This document shows positions 1-11,412 of a stretch of 64,000 bases of DNA, piece after piece. The notes beneath the pieces are model-generated. The model made no database searches. It was given only the letters and a program-made list of their open reading frames with translations, and was not told the DNA's origin. The number at the start of each line of letters is the position of its first letter. Positions within the stretch are counted from its first letter, which is position 1. Origin of the DNA: Henckelia pumila (Eukaryota; Streptophyta; Magnoliopsida; Lamiales; Gesneriaceae); assembly GCF_033568475.1 (NCBI RefSeq), contig NC_133123.1:130110930-130174929 (forward strand). Reading direction: 5' to 3'. Position numbers and translations under genes: made by a program.

Positions 1-380
1 GTCACATAATACATGCATACTCAGTCAGGATATCTCGAACAGTACTTCCGTACCTCAAATCAGTGCAAGCTCTACCAACTCTAGGTCCATGCCTATAGTC
101 TGCTCTACACTGCCAAATGATACTACTGTCATTAAAGTGCTCTAAAAGCCTTAACTAAGCTATTGCATACTCCTAAATATTTATAGGAAGCAAAAGCTAT
201 ACCTTCGTCCGTCGTTAGCCCTTTGATATCGATGCCTCCAGAACTTGGGCACAACTCCGCTACGACTATCGAACGCCTTGACGACTCCCGGGTCAAGCCT
301 AGGAAGGCTAGAAAAACTCGAATACGACTAGAGTAGAGAGGAAATCCGAAATTGGCAATTGAAAATGAATTCTTGGCCTT

Positions 381-390
381 CTATTTATAG
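381..390 (-). promoter_or_regulatory. LTR A TATA box
   Basis: The minus strand reads CTATAAATAG directly downstream of the palindrome array. LTR C has the same box at 21333-21342. In LTR B (6341-6350) it is CTATTAATAG, a probable promoter lesion. The call rests on position and consensus only. Confidence 0.6.
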
Positions 391-395
391 ACAAC

Positions 396-685
396 GATCG
401 GAGCCTCCGATCCTCGATCGGAACGTCCGAACCTCGATCGGAACGTCCGAACCTCAATCGGAACGTCCGATCCTGCCATCGGAGCTTTCGAAGATCCTGA
501 TCTGCCACGTGTCAAAATATCACTTGTTGACTTTGGATAGGGGTGATCGGAGCCTCCGATCCTAATCGGAGCTTCCGATCCAACCACACGTCATGGATGA
601 CATAATATCATCGGTGCCTCCGATCGCTCATTGGAGCTTCCGATCCTGATCGGAGCTTCCGATCGTGCCTTCGGAGCTTCCGATC
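396..685 (-). repeat. Array of 11 short palindromes in LTR A U3
   Basis: There are eleven imperfect units of about 17 bp of the form GATCGGA-NNN-TCCGATC, for example at 396-412. Spacers are a few bases up to about 60 bp. The array sits immediately upstream (minus strand) of the TATA box, so it occupies the U3 enhancer position. Unit number differs from LTR B and LTR C. Confidence 0.85.
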
Positions 686-754
686 CGTCCGATACCCAAT
701 TTATTTAATTAGCATTAATCCTTTAATTACTCAATTAGGGTACGGGCTACTACA

Positions 755-767
755 TTCTCCCCCACTT
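755..767 (-). other. Polypurine tract of chromovirus copy 1
   Basis: The minus strand reads AAGTGGGGGAGAA immediately before the LTR start TGTAGTAGCC. This is the usual plus-strand primer position of LTR retrotransposons. The same tract, with one change, lies at 6675-6687 in copy 2. Confidence 0.8.
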
Positions 768-887
768 AAGATATTTCGTCCTCGAAAACAGATTTTAAGT
801 ACTGAATGTAATACAGAAATCAGAAACATTCTTTATTCCAGTCAAACGCTTACAGGGTTTACAACTGAATACAAATCGAAAATGAAA

Positions 888-3800
888 TCAAAACAACTCA
901 GGATGGTCTTCACGCATCCTGTCCTCAAGTTCCCAAGTAGCTTCCTCAGTGCCTCGGCGCTGCCACTGAATTAAAACCAGAGGAATGACTTTGTTCCGCA
1001 AAATCTTATCCTTATAATCCAGGATACGAATAGGTTTCTCAACATAGGTCAAATCCTTGCTCACTTGAACCTCAGAACGCTGCAGAATATGAGACTCATC
1101 CGCCACATACCGTCACAATAGTGATACGTGGAACACGTCGTGAATACTGGAAAGATGCGGTGGCAAAGCTAGTCGATAAGCCAAATCGCCAATGCTATCC
1201 AAGATCTCAAACGGACCGATAAACCTGGGAGACAACTTGCCCTTAAGGACAAATCTGAGAATCTTGCGGAAAGGTGACACTCTCAGAAACACTTTCTCCC
1301 CGACATCGAACTGCAAAGGCCTACGCTTGGTGTTAGCATAGCTGGCCTGACGATCTTGTGCAGTCTTAATTCGTTTCTTGATATGATCAACAATGTTTAT
1401 TGCTTGTTGGATAAACTCCGGTCCCTCAACCTGTCTCTCCCCCTCTTCTTCCCAGAAGAGTGGAGTACGACAACGTCGCCTGTACAACGCCTCAAAAGGT
1501 GTCATCCCAATGCTAGTATGATAGCTATTGTTGTACGCGAACTCGATCAATGGCAAATGATCCTGTCAGGCTGAACCAAAATCCATGACGCACGCTCTAA
1601 GCATATCCTCCAAAGTACGGATAGTGCGCTCTGACTTACCATCAGTCTCCGGATGATAGGCAGTACTCAAACTGAGAGTAGTACCCATCGCATGCTGAAC
1701 ACTCCCCCAGAATCTAGAAGTAAACTTGGGGTCCCGATCGCTGACAATGCTCACAGGCACTCCATGAAGTCGAACGATCTCCTGAATGTACAACCGAGTC
1801 ATACGATCCACATTGTACTCCCGGCTATAAGCAATGAAATGCGCTGACTTGGTGAGTCGGTCCACCACGACCCAGATAGCATCACAGTTCCTCGGGGATA
1901 CCGGCAAATGGGTCACAAAGTCCATTGTGATAAACTCTCATTTCCATTCAGGAATAGGCAGACTGTGAAACAATCCTCCAGGTCGTCGGTGCTCTGCCTT
2001 GACCTGTTGACACACCAAACATCTCGAAACAAACTGATAAACACTGCGTTTCATTCCCTTCCACCAGAAACGAGTACGTAGATCCTTGTACATCTTGTTG
2101 CTCCCAGGATGAATACTCAACTTAGTGCGATGCGCCTGAGACAAAATCTCCTCTCGCAACTCTTCATCCTAAGGAATCACAAGCCTACCAGACAAACACA
2201 GAAAGCCATCTGACTGATAATGAAATCCAGACGAGCTACCCTCGTTAGCTAGACGAGCTAAACGCTGGGTCTTTGAATCAGACATTTGAGCATCTCGAAT
2301 CCGCGAATACAAAGCTGGCTCAGATAATATCTCAAATATCTGGATACTCTGCATACCTTTCTTATGCTTGAAGGTATATCCCGAAGTACAACAGTCACTG
2401 ATCGCACTAAACATCGAACAAGTCTGAAGTGCGGATAGTCGCACTTTGCGACTCAAAGCATCAGCGGTGAGATTAGCAGCTCCCGGATGGTACTTAATCT
2501 CGCAATCATAGTCCTTAAGCAAGTTAATCCAACGTCTCTGCCTCATGTTCAACTCCGCCTGAGTGAACAAATACTTGAGACTCTTATGGTCGGTGAAGAT
2601 CTCAAATTTCTCGCCATACAGATAATGACGCCAGATCTTCAAAGCGAACACAATGGCTGCTAACTCCAAATCATGGACTGGGTAGTTGTCCTCGTGAAGC
2701 TTCAGCTGTCTAGAAGCGTATGTGATCACATGCCCATTCTGAGTCAGGACACAACCTAACCCCTGCAGAGAAGCATCAGTGTACACCACATACCCTCCAG
2801 ATCCTAACGGTAATGCCAACACCGACGCAGAAGTCAACCACCGTCGAAGCTCATAGAAGTTCTTCTCACACTCAAAGGACCACTCGAAATCAACACCCTT
2901 GCGGGTAAGCTGCGTCAAAGGTCGAGCTAGCTGAGAGAAGTTCAGAATTAAGAAACGATAATACCCTGCTAGACCCAGAAAGCTACGGATCTCAGCAACT
3001 ATCGTCGGATGCGACCAATTAAGTACAGCTTCAATCTTGCTTGGATCAACAGAAATCCGCTCCCTGGATATGATATGGCCAAGAAAGACCACTCGATCCA
3101 TCCAGAACTCACACTTTCTCAGCTTGGCGTACAACTGCTCATCTCGAAGAGTCTGCAGTACCAATCGCAAGTGAGAAACATGCTCTTCCGTATTACGCGA
3201 ATACACCAAGATGTCGTCAATGAAGACCACGACAAACTTGTCCAAATACTCCCTGAAGACGCGGTTCATCAGATCCATGAACATAGCCGACACATTAGTA
3301 AAACCAAATGGCATCACTAGGAACTCGTAATGCCCATAGCGTGTACGGAATGCAGTCTTGGCTACGTCCTGATCACGGACTCTCAACTGATGATATTCAG
3401 ATCTCAAGTTGATCTTGGAGTAAACTGAAGTGCCCTGCAGCTGATCAAATAAGTCATCAATACGAGGCAATGGATATTTGTTCTTCACAGTGACTCGATT
3501 CAGCTGTCGATAGTCAATGCACAGCCGCATCGACCCATCCTTCTTCTTTACAAAAAGAACAGGAGCTCCCCAAGGAGATACACTAGGATGAATGTACCCC
3601 TTGTCCAAAAGATCCTGTAGCTGATTCTTCAATTCACGCATCTCTGACGGAGCTAGACGATACGGTGCTCGAGAAATAGGCGAAGTATCCGACATCAACT
3701 CTATGCCAAACTCTACTTCCCTAGCAGGAGGAAAACCCGGAATCTCATCAGGAAAAACATCTGAAAATTCATCCACGACTGGGATTCTCTCTATCCCAAT

Positions 3801-4379
3801 GCTCTCAGAGGACAAATCAACTGCATAGATAAGGTAGCCTTCCCCGCCAGACTCTAGAGCTCGACAGGCTCTCAAAGCTGATACCAAAGGCATCAGGGGT
3901 CGCGCTCCCTCACCATAGAAAAACCAGCTCTCACTCCCTTCCGGATGAAAGCGTACTAATCTCTGATAGCAATCCACTGAAGTTCGATAGGTAGTCAACA
4001 TATCTATTCCCAGAATGCAATCAAAGTCGTCCATCGCCAGGACCATGAGATTCGCTAACAGAATGTTCCCTTCGAACTCTAAAGGACAACCCATCACTAG
4101 ATGCTTAGCCAAAGCAGATTGGCCCGTCGGAGTAGTAACAGACATCACTACGTCTAGTGCAATGCATGGTAACTTATGTCTCTTAACAAAACGTGCAGAA
4201 ATGAAGGAATGAGATGCACCAGTGTCAATAAGTACAAGAGAAGGTATACCATAAAGCAGAAATGTAACTGCGATGACTTTCTCATTCTCCTCCACAGCCT
4301 GATCATGTCTCAGGGCAAACACCTGACCAGAAGCTCGTGGCCTCAAATGCGAACTCCCAGCAGGCTGTCCCTGCGTCCT
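888..4379 (-). pseudogene. Chromovirus copy 1 pol (protease-RT-RNase H-integrase-chromodomain), broken
   Basis: On the minus strand the order is: retropepsin with [12 protein letters not shown]; reverse transcriptase with FIDDILVYS; RNase H with [10 protein letters not shown] and [10 protein letters not shown]; integrase zinc domain of HHCC type (about 1940-2160); integrase core with [10 protein letters not shown] and a glutamate in [10 protein letters not shown]; and a C-terminal chromodomain-like segment (YVEKPIRILD to EEATWELEDRM, 888-1060). This order is typical of Ty3/gypsy chromoviruses, probably the Tekay lineage. The reading frame is kept but interrupted by TAG at 2169-2171 and TGA at 1938-1940, 1566-1568 and 1113-1115. 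At 1113-1115 the paralogous copy has CGA, so that stop is a CpG transition. The stop at 1566-1568 is shared with copy 2. The protein cannot be made in one piece, so this copy is non-autonomous. Confidence 0.9.
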
Positions 4380-5315
4380 CTACTGAACGGTAGCCTGAGA
4401 ACCAGATCCTAAACCAGAACCAGAACCTCCTCCCCCAGATAGTGGACAATCCCTCCAGATATGACCAGTCTCTCCAGAACGAAAACAAGCTCCAGAAGCT
4501 CTACGGCAACGGTCGGTCGGATGGTTATTCCCACAATGATCACACTTGTCCTTCTTACCGAAACGGACAACACCTCCAGAACCAGAGGAAGAAGTAGATC
4601 CAGACTTCTTGAAAGATTGGGTACGGGGACCCAAAGAACTAGCAGGCCTCGACTGAGGGAAAGACATGTTCTGCCGAATACTGTCCTCCGCCTGGTGACA
4701 ACGGCTCACCAAACCCTCGTAGGAAATGTCATCGCCAACCGCCACACGGTCATGAATCTCAGGGTTAAGGCCCTGAAGGAACAGATTATACTTCATCCCA
4801 GAGCTGTCAGCAATCTCGGGGCAATAGGATAGCATATCAAAGAACTTCTGCTGATACTCATCAATAGACATGGCTCCCTGTTGCAGACTCAGTAGCTCAC
4901 CTGCCTTCGACTGACGGAGTGCAGGAGGAAAATACAGCTTCTGAAAAGCTGTGCAGAACTCGGCCCAGGTGGCCACTCCTCTCGCCGCAATAAAGGGTGC
5001 AGAAGTAAACCTCCACCACCTACGGGCTCGCCCATCCAGAAGATAGCCAAGGGTCTCCATCTTCTGCTCCTCGGTGCAGTGGTAAGTTTGAAAATTCATC
5101 TCCATACGGTCTAACCAGTTCTCCGCATCCTCCGGAGACTCACCTCCAACAAGGGGCTTAGGACCCATCTGCAGAAATCGCCGTACAGTGAAATGATCCT
5201 CATCACGACGACGATGATGACGATCCCGACGATGCTTCATCATCTCCCCAGTGTCCACCTCCACTACCATGGCTATTCTGGTCATCGTAGTTCGCCATCT
5301 ACAAAAGCACCTCAC
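4380..5315 (-). pseudogene. Chromovirus copy 1 gag
   Basis: The open frame of about 311 codons has a retrotransposon gag core (WLDRMEMNFQ, RRWWRFTSAPF, FPPALRQSKAGELLSL) and two C-terminal zinc-knuckle-like motifs, CDHCGNNHPTDRC and CFRSGETGHIWRDC. The second knuckle has lost its second cysteine (Ser here, Cys in copy 2). Gag ends at TAG 4380-4382 and pol continues in the same frame, so the family probably made one Gag-Pol polyprotein. The true start is uncertain: an ATG at about 5298 in another frame precedes the conserved region. Gag would form the virus-like particle that packages the element RNA. Confidence 0.82.
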
Positions 5316-5357
5316 GGTTACCTTATGCAGAGTCTAAATCCCAAGAATACTATGCAT

Positions 5358-5369
5358 GCTCTGATTCCA
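5358..5369 (-). other. Primer binding site, chromovirus copy 1
   Basis: The minus strand reads TGGAATCAGAGC, four bases after the 5' LTR. Copy 2 has TGGTATCAGAGC at the same place (20332-20343), the usual complement of the 3' end of initiator tRNA-Met. Copy 1 therefore has one mismatch. Confidence 0.8.
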
Positions 5370-5373
5370 TAAA

Positions 5374-6674
5374 TGTAGTGACCCTTACCCGGATCACCTA
5401 CTAAACAGAACTTAGGCATGCAATTAACTTAATAAACAGATATCAGAGTAAACTGCGAAAACATTACTAAAATTACAATCCCAAGGCAAGGAATCTATAA
5501 ATATCCAAAATAGATTATACAACCAAATCAAAAGCTGTATCAACCCAAAACAACAGAAATAAACCTAGACGAAGCTCCTGCTGGCCAACCACTGCCTAGC
5601 CCCTCCTGGATCCACCCGCCTCATCCAATCGCAAACCTGCCCCATGGAATAGGGTGTCCAGAAATACAAAGTACGAGACGTGAGCATAAAACGCTTAGTT
5701 CGAGAGTATGAGTATACATGCATGCAAAGTGAACTCCCTATAAACTCGAGGTCAAAGATCAGATAACAGAGACAGACCGGGCCCTGGTATGTAGCACGCT
5801 GTGCCGTCGCTTCAGGAGGTGGCTCCCATACCATAATACAAGTGGATATGCCGGACTCAAATCGATGGAAGTCCAACCACTAACAGGATAGGGAAAAAAC
5901 CCTACTAACAGACATCTCGAAGGAGATAGCTCAGTATGCAAATGAATGCAGCATAATCAATGACATATAAACCATGCAGTCACATAATACATGCATACTC
6001 AGTCAGGATATCTCGAACAGTAGTGCAAGCTCTACCAACTCTAGGTCCACGCCTATAGTCTGCTCTACACTGCCAAATGATACTACTGTCATTAAAGTAC
6101 TCTAAAAGCCTTAACTAAGCTATTGCATACTCCTAAATATTTATAGGAAGCAAAAGCTATACCTTCGTCCGTCGTTAGCCCTTTGATGTCGAAGCCTCCA
6201 GAACTTGGGCACAACTCCGCTACGACTATCGAACGCCTCGACGACTCCCGGGTCAAGCCTAGGAAGGCTAGAACAACTCGAATATGACTAGAGTAGAGAG
6301 GAAATCCGGAATTGGCAATTGAAAATGAATTCTCGGCCTTCTATTAATAGACAACGATCGGAACGTCCGAACCTCGATCGGAACGTCTGATCCTGCCATC
6401 GGAGCTTCCAAAGATCCTGATCTGCCACGTGTCAAAATATCACTTGTTGACTTCGGATAGGGGTGATCGGAGCCTCCGATCCTGATCGGAGCTTCCGATC
6501 CAACCACACGTCATGGATGACGTAATATCATCGGTGCCTCTGATCGCTCATCAGAGCTTCCGATCCTGATCGGAGCTTCCGATCGTGCCTTTGGAGCTTC
6601 CGATCTGTCCGATACCCAATTTATTTAATTAGCATTAATCCTTTAATTACTCAATTAGGGTACGGGCTACTACA
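5374..6674 (-). repeat. LTR B: shared central LTR of the chromovirus tandem
   Basis: This is a complete LTR of 1301 bp, TGTAGTAGCCC to GGGTCACTACA on the minus strand. It serves at once as 5' LTR of the left copy and 3' LTR of the right copy. It lacks about 18 bp near 6020 and two palindrome units that LTR A has. Its TATA box at 6341-6350 is altered. A G-box lies at 6426-6431 and an ACGTCATGGATGACGT palindrome near 6508-6523. Its palindrome array (nine units) spans 6356-6605. Confidence 0.93.
6356..6605 (-). repeat. Palindrome array in LTR B (nine units)
   Basis: These are the same GATCGGA-NNN-TCCGATC units as in LTR A, but only two units precede the CATCGGAGCTTCC unit against four in LTR A and three in LTR C. 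Several units carry C-to-T or G-to-A changes, as at 6540 and 6552. Confidence 0.82.
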
Positions 6675-6687
6675 TTCTCCCCTACTT
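6675..6687 (-). other. Polypurine tract, chromovirus copy 2
   Basis: The minus strand reads AAGTAGGGGAGAA against the LTR B start. It differs from the copy 1 tract by one base. Confidence 0.75.
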
Positions 6688-6882
6688 AAAATATTTCGTC
6701 CTCGAAAATAGATCTTAAGTACTGAATGTAATACAGAAATCAGAAACATTCTTTATTCCAGTCAAACGCTTACAGGGTTTACAACTGAATACAAATCGAA
6801 AATAAAATCAAAACAACTCAGGATGGTCTTCACGCATCCTGTCCTCAAGTTCCCAAGTAGCTTCCTCAGTGCCTCGGCGCTG

Positions 6883-9554
6883 CTACTGAACTAAAACCAG
6901 AGGAATGACTTTGTTCCGCAAAATCTTATCCTTATAATCCAGGATACGAATAGGTTTCTCAACATAGGTCAAATCCTTGCTCACTTGAACCTCAGACCGC
7001 TGCAGAATATGAGACTCATCCGCCACATACCGTCGCAACAGTGATACGTGGAACACGTCGTGAATACTGGAAAGATGCGGTGGCAAAGCTAGTCGATAAG
7101 CCAAATCGCCAATGCTCTCCAAGATCTCAAACGGACCGATAAACCTGGGAGAAAACTTGCCCTTAAGGCCAAATCTGAGGATCTTGCGGAAAGGTGACAC
7201 TCTCAGAAACACTTTCTCCCCGACATCGAACTGCAAAGGCCTACGCTTGGTGTTAGCATAGCTGGCCTGATGATCCTGTGCAGTCTTAATCCGTTTCTTG
7301 ATCTGATCAATAATGTCTATCGCCTGTTGGATAAACTCCGGTCCCTCAGCCTGTCTCTCCCCCACTTCTTCCTAGAAGAGTGGAGTACGACAACGTCGTC
7401 CGTACAACGCCTCAAAAGGTGTCATCCCAATGCTAGTATGATAGCTGTTGTTGTACGCGAACTCGATCAATGGCAAATGATCCTGTCAGGCTGAACCAAA
7501 ATCCATGACGCACGCTCTAAGCATATCCTCCAAAATACGGATAGTGCGCTCTGACTTACCATCAGTCTCCGGATGATAGGCAGTACTCAAACTGAGAGTA
7601 GTACCCATCGCACGCTGAACACTCTCCCAGAATCTAGAAGTAAACCTGGGGTCCCGATCGCTGACACTGCTCACAGGCACTCCATGAAGTCGAACGATCT
7701 CCTGAATGTACAACCGAGCCATACGATCCACATTGTACTCCCGGCTATAGGCAATGAAATGCGTTGACTTGGTGAGTCGGTCCACCACGACCCAGATAGC
7801 ATCACAGTTCCTCGGGGATACCGGCATACCTTTCTTATGCTTGAAGGTATATCCCGAAGTACAACAGTCACTGATCGCACTAGACATCGAACAGTCACTG
7901 ATCGCACTAAACGCTGGGTCTTTGAATCAGACATCTGAGCATCTCGAATCCGCGAATACAAAGCTGGCTCAAATAATATCGCAAACATCTGGATACTCTG
8001 CATACCTTTCTTATGCTTGAAGGTATATCCCGAAGTACAACAGTCACTGATCGCACTAGACATCGAACAAGTCTGAAGTGCGGATAGTCGCACTTTGCGA
8101 CTCAAAGCATCAGCGGTGAGATTAGCAGCTCCCGAATGGTACTTAATCTCGCAATCATAGTCCTTAAGCAAGTTAATCCAATATCTCTGCCTCATGTTCA
8201 ACTCCGCCTGAGTGAACAAATACTTGAGACTCTTATGGTCGATGAAGATCTCAAATTTCTCGCCATACAGATAATGACGCCAGATCTTCAAAGCGAACAC
8301 AATGGCTGCTAACTCCAAATCATGGACTGGGTAGTTGTCCTCGTGAAGCTTCAGCTGTCTAGAAGCGTATGCGATCACATGCCCATTCTGAGTCAGGACA
8401 CAACCTAACCCCTGCAGAGAAGCATCAGTGTACACCACATACCCTCCAGATCCTGACGGTAATGCCAACACCGGCGCAGAAGTCAACCGCCGTCGAAGCT
8501 CATAGAAGTTCTCCTCACACTCGGAGGACCACTCGAAATCAACACCCTTGCGGGTAAGCTGCGTCAAAGGTCGAGCTAGCTGAGAGAAGTTCAGAATGAA
8601 GAGACGATAATACCCTGCTAGACCCAGAAAGCTACGGATCTCAGCAACTGTCGTCGGACGCGACCAATTAAGTACCGCTTCAATCTTGCTTGGATCAATA
8701 GAAATCCACTCCCTGGATATGATATGGCCAAGAAAGACCACTCGATCCATCCAGAACTCACACTTGCTCAGCTTGGCGTACAACTGCTCATCTCGAAGAG
8801 TCTGCAGTACCAACCGCAAGTGAGAAACATGCTCTTCCATATTACGCGAATACACCAAGATGTCGTCAATAAAGACCACGACAAACTTGTTCAAATACTC
8901 CCTGAAGACGCGGTTCATCAGATCTATAAACATAGCCGGCGCATTAGTCAAACCAAATGTCATCACTAGGAACTCGTAATGCCCATAGCGAGTACGAAAT
9001 GCAGTCTTGGCTACGTCCTGATCACGGACTCTCAACTGATGATACCCAGATCTCAAGTCGATCTTGGAGTAAACTGAAGTGCCCTGCAGCTGATCAAACA
9101 AGTCATCAATACGAGGCAACGGATACTTGTTCTTCACAGTGACTCGATTCAGCTGCCGATAGTCAATGCACAACCGCATCAACCCATCCTTCTTCTTTAC
9201 AAAAAGAACAGGAGCTCCCCATGGAGATACACTAGGATGAATGTAGCCCTTGTCCAAAAGATCCTGTAGCTGATTCTTCAATTCACGCATTTTGACGGAG
9301 CTAGACGATACGGTGCTCGAGAAATAGGCGAAGTACCCGGAATCAACTCTATGCCAAACTCGACTTCCCTAGCAGGAGGAAAACCCGGAATCTCATCAGG
9401 AAAAACATCTGGAAATTCATCCACGACTGGGATGCTCTCTATCCCAATGCTCTCAGCGGACAAATCAACTGCATAGATAAGGTAGCCTTCCCCGCTAGAC
9501 TCTAGAGCTCGACAGGCTCTCAAATCTGATACCAAAGGCATCGGGGGTCGCGCT
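6883..9554 (-). pseudogene. Chromovirus copy 2 pol, distal part, rearranged
   Basis: The minus strand holds RT (FIDDILVYS, 8850-8900 region), RNase H ([10 protein letters not shown]) and the integrase core and C-terminus, about 95 % like copy 1 by eye. A one-base loss near 9293 shifts frame before RT. Around 7825-7920 the integrase zinc domain is missing: sequence corresponding to about 1912-2255 of copy 1 is deleted and a short piece equal to 8003-8070 is duplicated in its place. A TGA at 7486-7488 is shared with copy 1. The chromodomain side (6883-7035) is open where copy 1 has a stop. Copia-1 cuts this gene off from its protease and gag at 9554/18876. Confidence 0.88.
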
Positions 9555-11395
9555 TGAAAGATTGGGTGCCCGGTGAGCCAACTTGTGGCTAAGGGCTTTT
9601 ATGACTCTATGTATAAACAATCTTTTGTTTAATATAATTTACACTTTTATAATGGCGTTTACTTTATCTTTTATCATATTATTATGTTGTGACATACTAT
9701 AAGATGTTTAGATGAAGACCTTGAATATACTATAGTGTATGTAAGATGTGGTGGCACATGGGGATGGCTATCATGAAACACATCTTATAGTCACTGTATA
9801 TTCTAAACGGTTCCTAGTCGATTGAGCCGTCCGTTAATAAGGATAAGGATCGCTCGAGATTGAGACTAGTATTTGCGATGCCGAGTACCACGTTTCATTG
9901 GTATGAAACATAGAGATGTTCAAAGCATGCAAATGGATATTCATACGATGAATGATCGAACTACCCTATCCGGACTTTTCAAGTGGTTATCACTTATCGA
10001 GTGGATAAAGTCCGCGATTTTGGTTGTACACCATTAGTCCTTACTACTTGAAACATCATTGAGACTCTATATGCTAGTACTGTACTTTGACTCGTTTACC
10101 GACTCTATTGGGGTCATCAGGTGTCGGGATTGGGTACAGTTACGACACATATAGGAGTCGATGCTTTGTTGTCAAGGATTCACCACATACTTGCTAGTGT
10201 GGATATCCTATGCAATCTGAGGAGATATTAGTATGACGAATCTCTGACCAGAGTACATGATGTGTTTTAAGAAATGGTTTCTTAGTAGCACATGCGATGT
10301 CACTATTTGATCTTCAAGATGTATTGCATAGTTATCGAATCTCGAACGACTCTCGATTTACCAATGGTTGTTGATTCGATCGGGATATATGGATGAAGGG
10401 ACCGTACTGTACGCTAACCAAAATCTATTGGTTCTTGCAGGCACTATCAGTGATACCTAGGGAATCATGGGGCGATGTTGCTAGGCGCTCTTACCATGAT
10501 TCGATGGGCAAGTCGAAAATTGTTGTTCCGAGTCACAAGGAGTTGTGAGCCCACGGCTAGCTGTATCCCTGAACCATTGAGGGTCACACAAGTAATGGAT
10601 TTTTAATCACCGTTGAGATAATTAAATTTAAAGAGTTAAATTTTATGAATAAAGAAGTGGGACTTCTTATATCAGAGTAGAAGAGTAAGATTTCCTAAAA
10701 TGACATAGGGATGGGCATTTTTGGAAATCACTGAATTCGGATTCAGAAAATTTATCTTGACTCTAAAAGATGCAGAAATGGTTTCTGTGCACATTGGTGA
10801 AATTGGTTTATCAATCTGAGTCACGATGAATTTTATATTAATTTCTGAACATGCGGGCTTTGCTTGTCAGGCTTGAACTTATGACTAATGGGCCCTAAGG
10901 TGTTAGCAGCTCACATTATAAATAAGTTATTGCAGTACAAAAATTAAAAAACAGAGGTCATAATTTTCGAACACTAGGGTTTTGAGACCTAGAGTGGCCG
11001 CCCCCCTCTGTGTTTTCTTTCTGAAATCCAGTCTGTGAATTTCGAATTTGCAGTCTGGTTTAACGGATCAAATTCGTTAATTCTCTTCGTAGAAACTTCT
11101 GATAGATTTTCTAGTGCAATCTATCAGAGGGATTCGAATTCTGTTCGTGGACCTGATTGAAGAATTGTTCGTCCATCAGTTCCTGGGATATACAACAAGA
11201 GCAGAGTTATCTGTTGGTGTCCATTATCTCGTTTCGAGATTTCAAGGTAAAAATTTAATTGTTATTTAATTTTTACACGCACAATTTAATCGTAAAGTTT
11301 TGATACCCATGATATGGAATCGTTCCATATAAAATTTTAAAACTTCCGCTGCACCGGGTATCAATTCTGATTGATCTAAACACTGTTTTCCAATA
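9555..11395 (+). repeat. Copia-1 5' LTR
   Basis: 1841 bp, starting TGAAAGATTGGGTG and ending TTTTCCAATA. It is the same length as the 3' LTR. Its last bases TA differ from the CA of the 3' LTR. No open frame of note lies within it. Confidence 0.93.
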
Positions 11396-11396
11396 G

Positions 11397-11412
11397 TGGT
11401 ATCAGAGCCAGG
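11397..11412 (+). other. Copia-1 primer binding site
   Basis: TGGTATCAGAGCCAGG lies one base after the 5' LTR. It is complementary to the 3' end of initiator tRNA-Met, as in most plant Copia elements. Confidence 0.85.

Larger units (their letters stand above)
1..754 (-). repeat. LTR A: 3' LTR of chromovirus copy 1, cut by window edge
   Basis: This matches LTR B (5374-6674) and LTR C (20348-21667) nearly base for base. It ends on the + strand in GGGCTACTACA, which on the minus strand is the LTR start TGTAGTAGCCC. About 550 bp of its 3' part lie left of the window. It holds a TATA box (minus strand, 381-390) and 11 palindromic units of the GATCGGAGCTTCCGATC type (396-685). It also has a G-box CACGTG at 506-511 and an ACGTCA/TGACAT inverted pair near 588-604. 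The purine-rich tract that would prime plus-strand synthesis adjoins it at 755-767. Confidence 0.93.

Noticed and set aside
396..685. CRISPR-like look of the regularly repeated palindromes
   Set aside because: Plant nuclear context; the units are variable and have no unique equal-length spacers; no cas genes; they sit in an LTR.
4015..4832. Plus-strand open frames of 60-120 codons over the chromovirus gag and protease
   Set aside because: They mirror the minus-strand coding sequence and recur in copy 2 only because the sequence is the same. No domain is seen.
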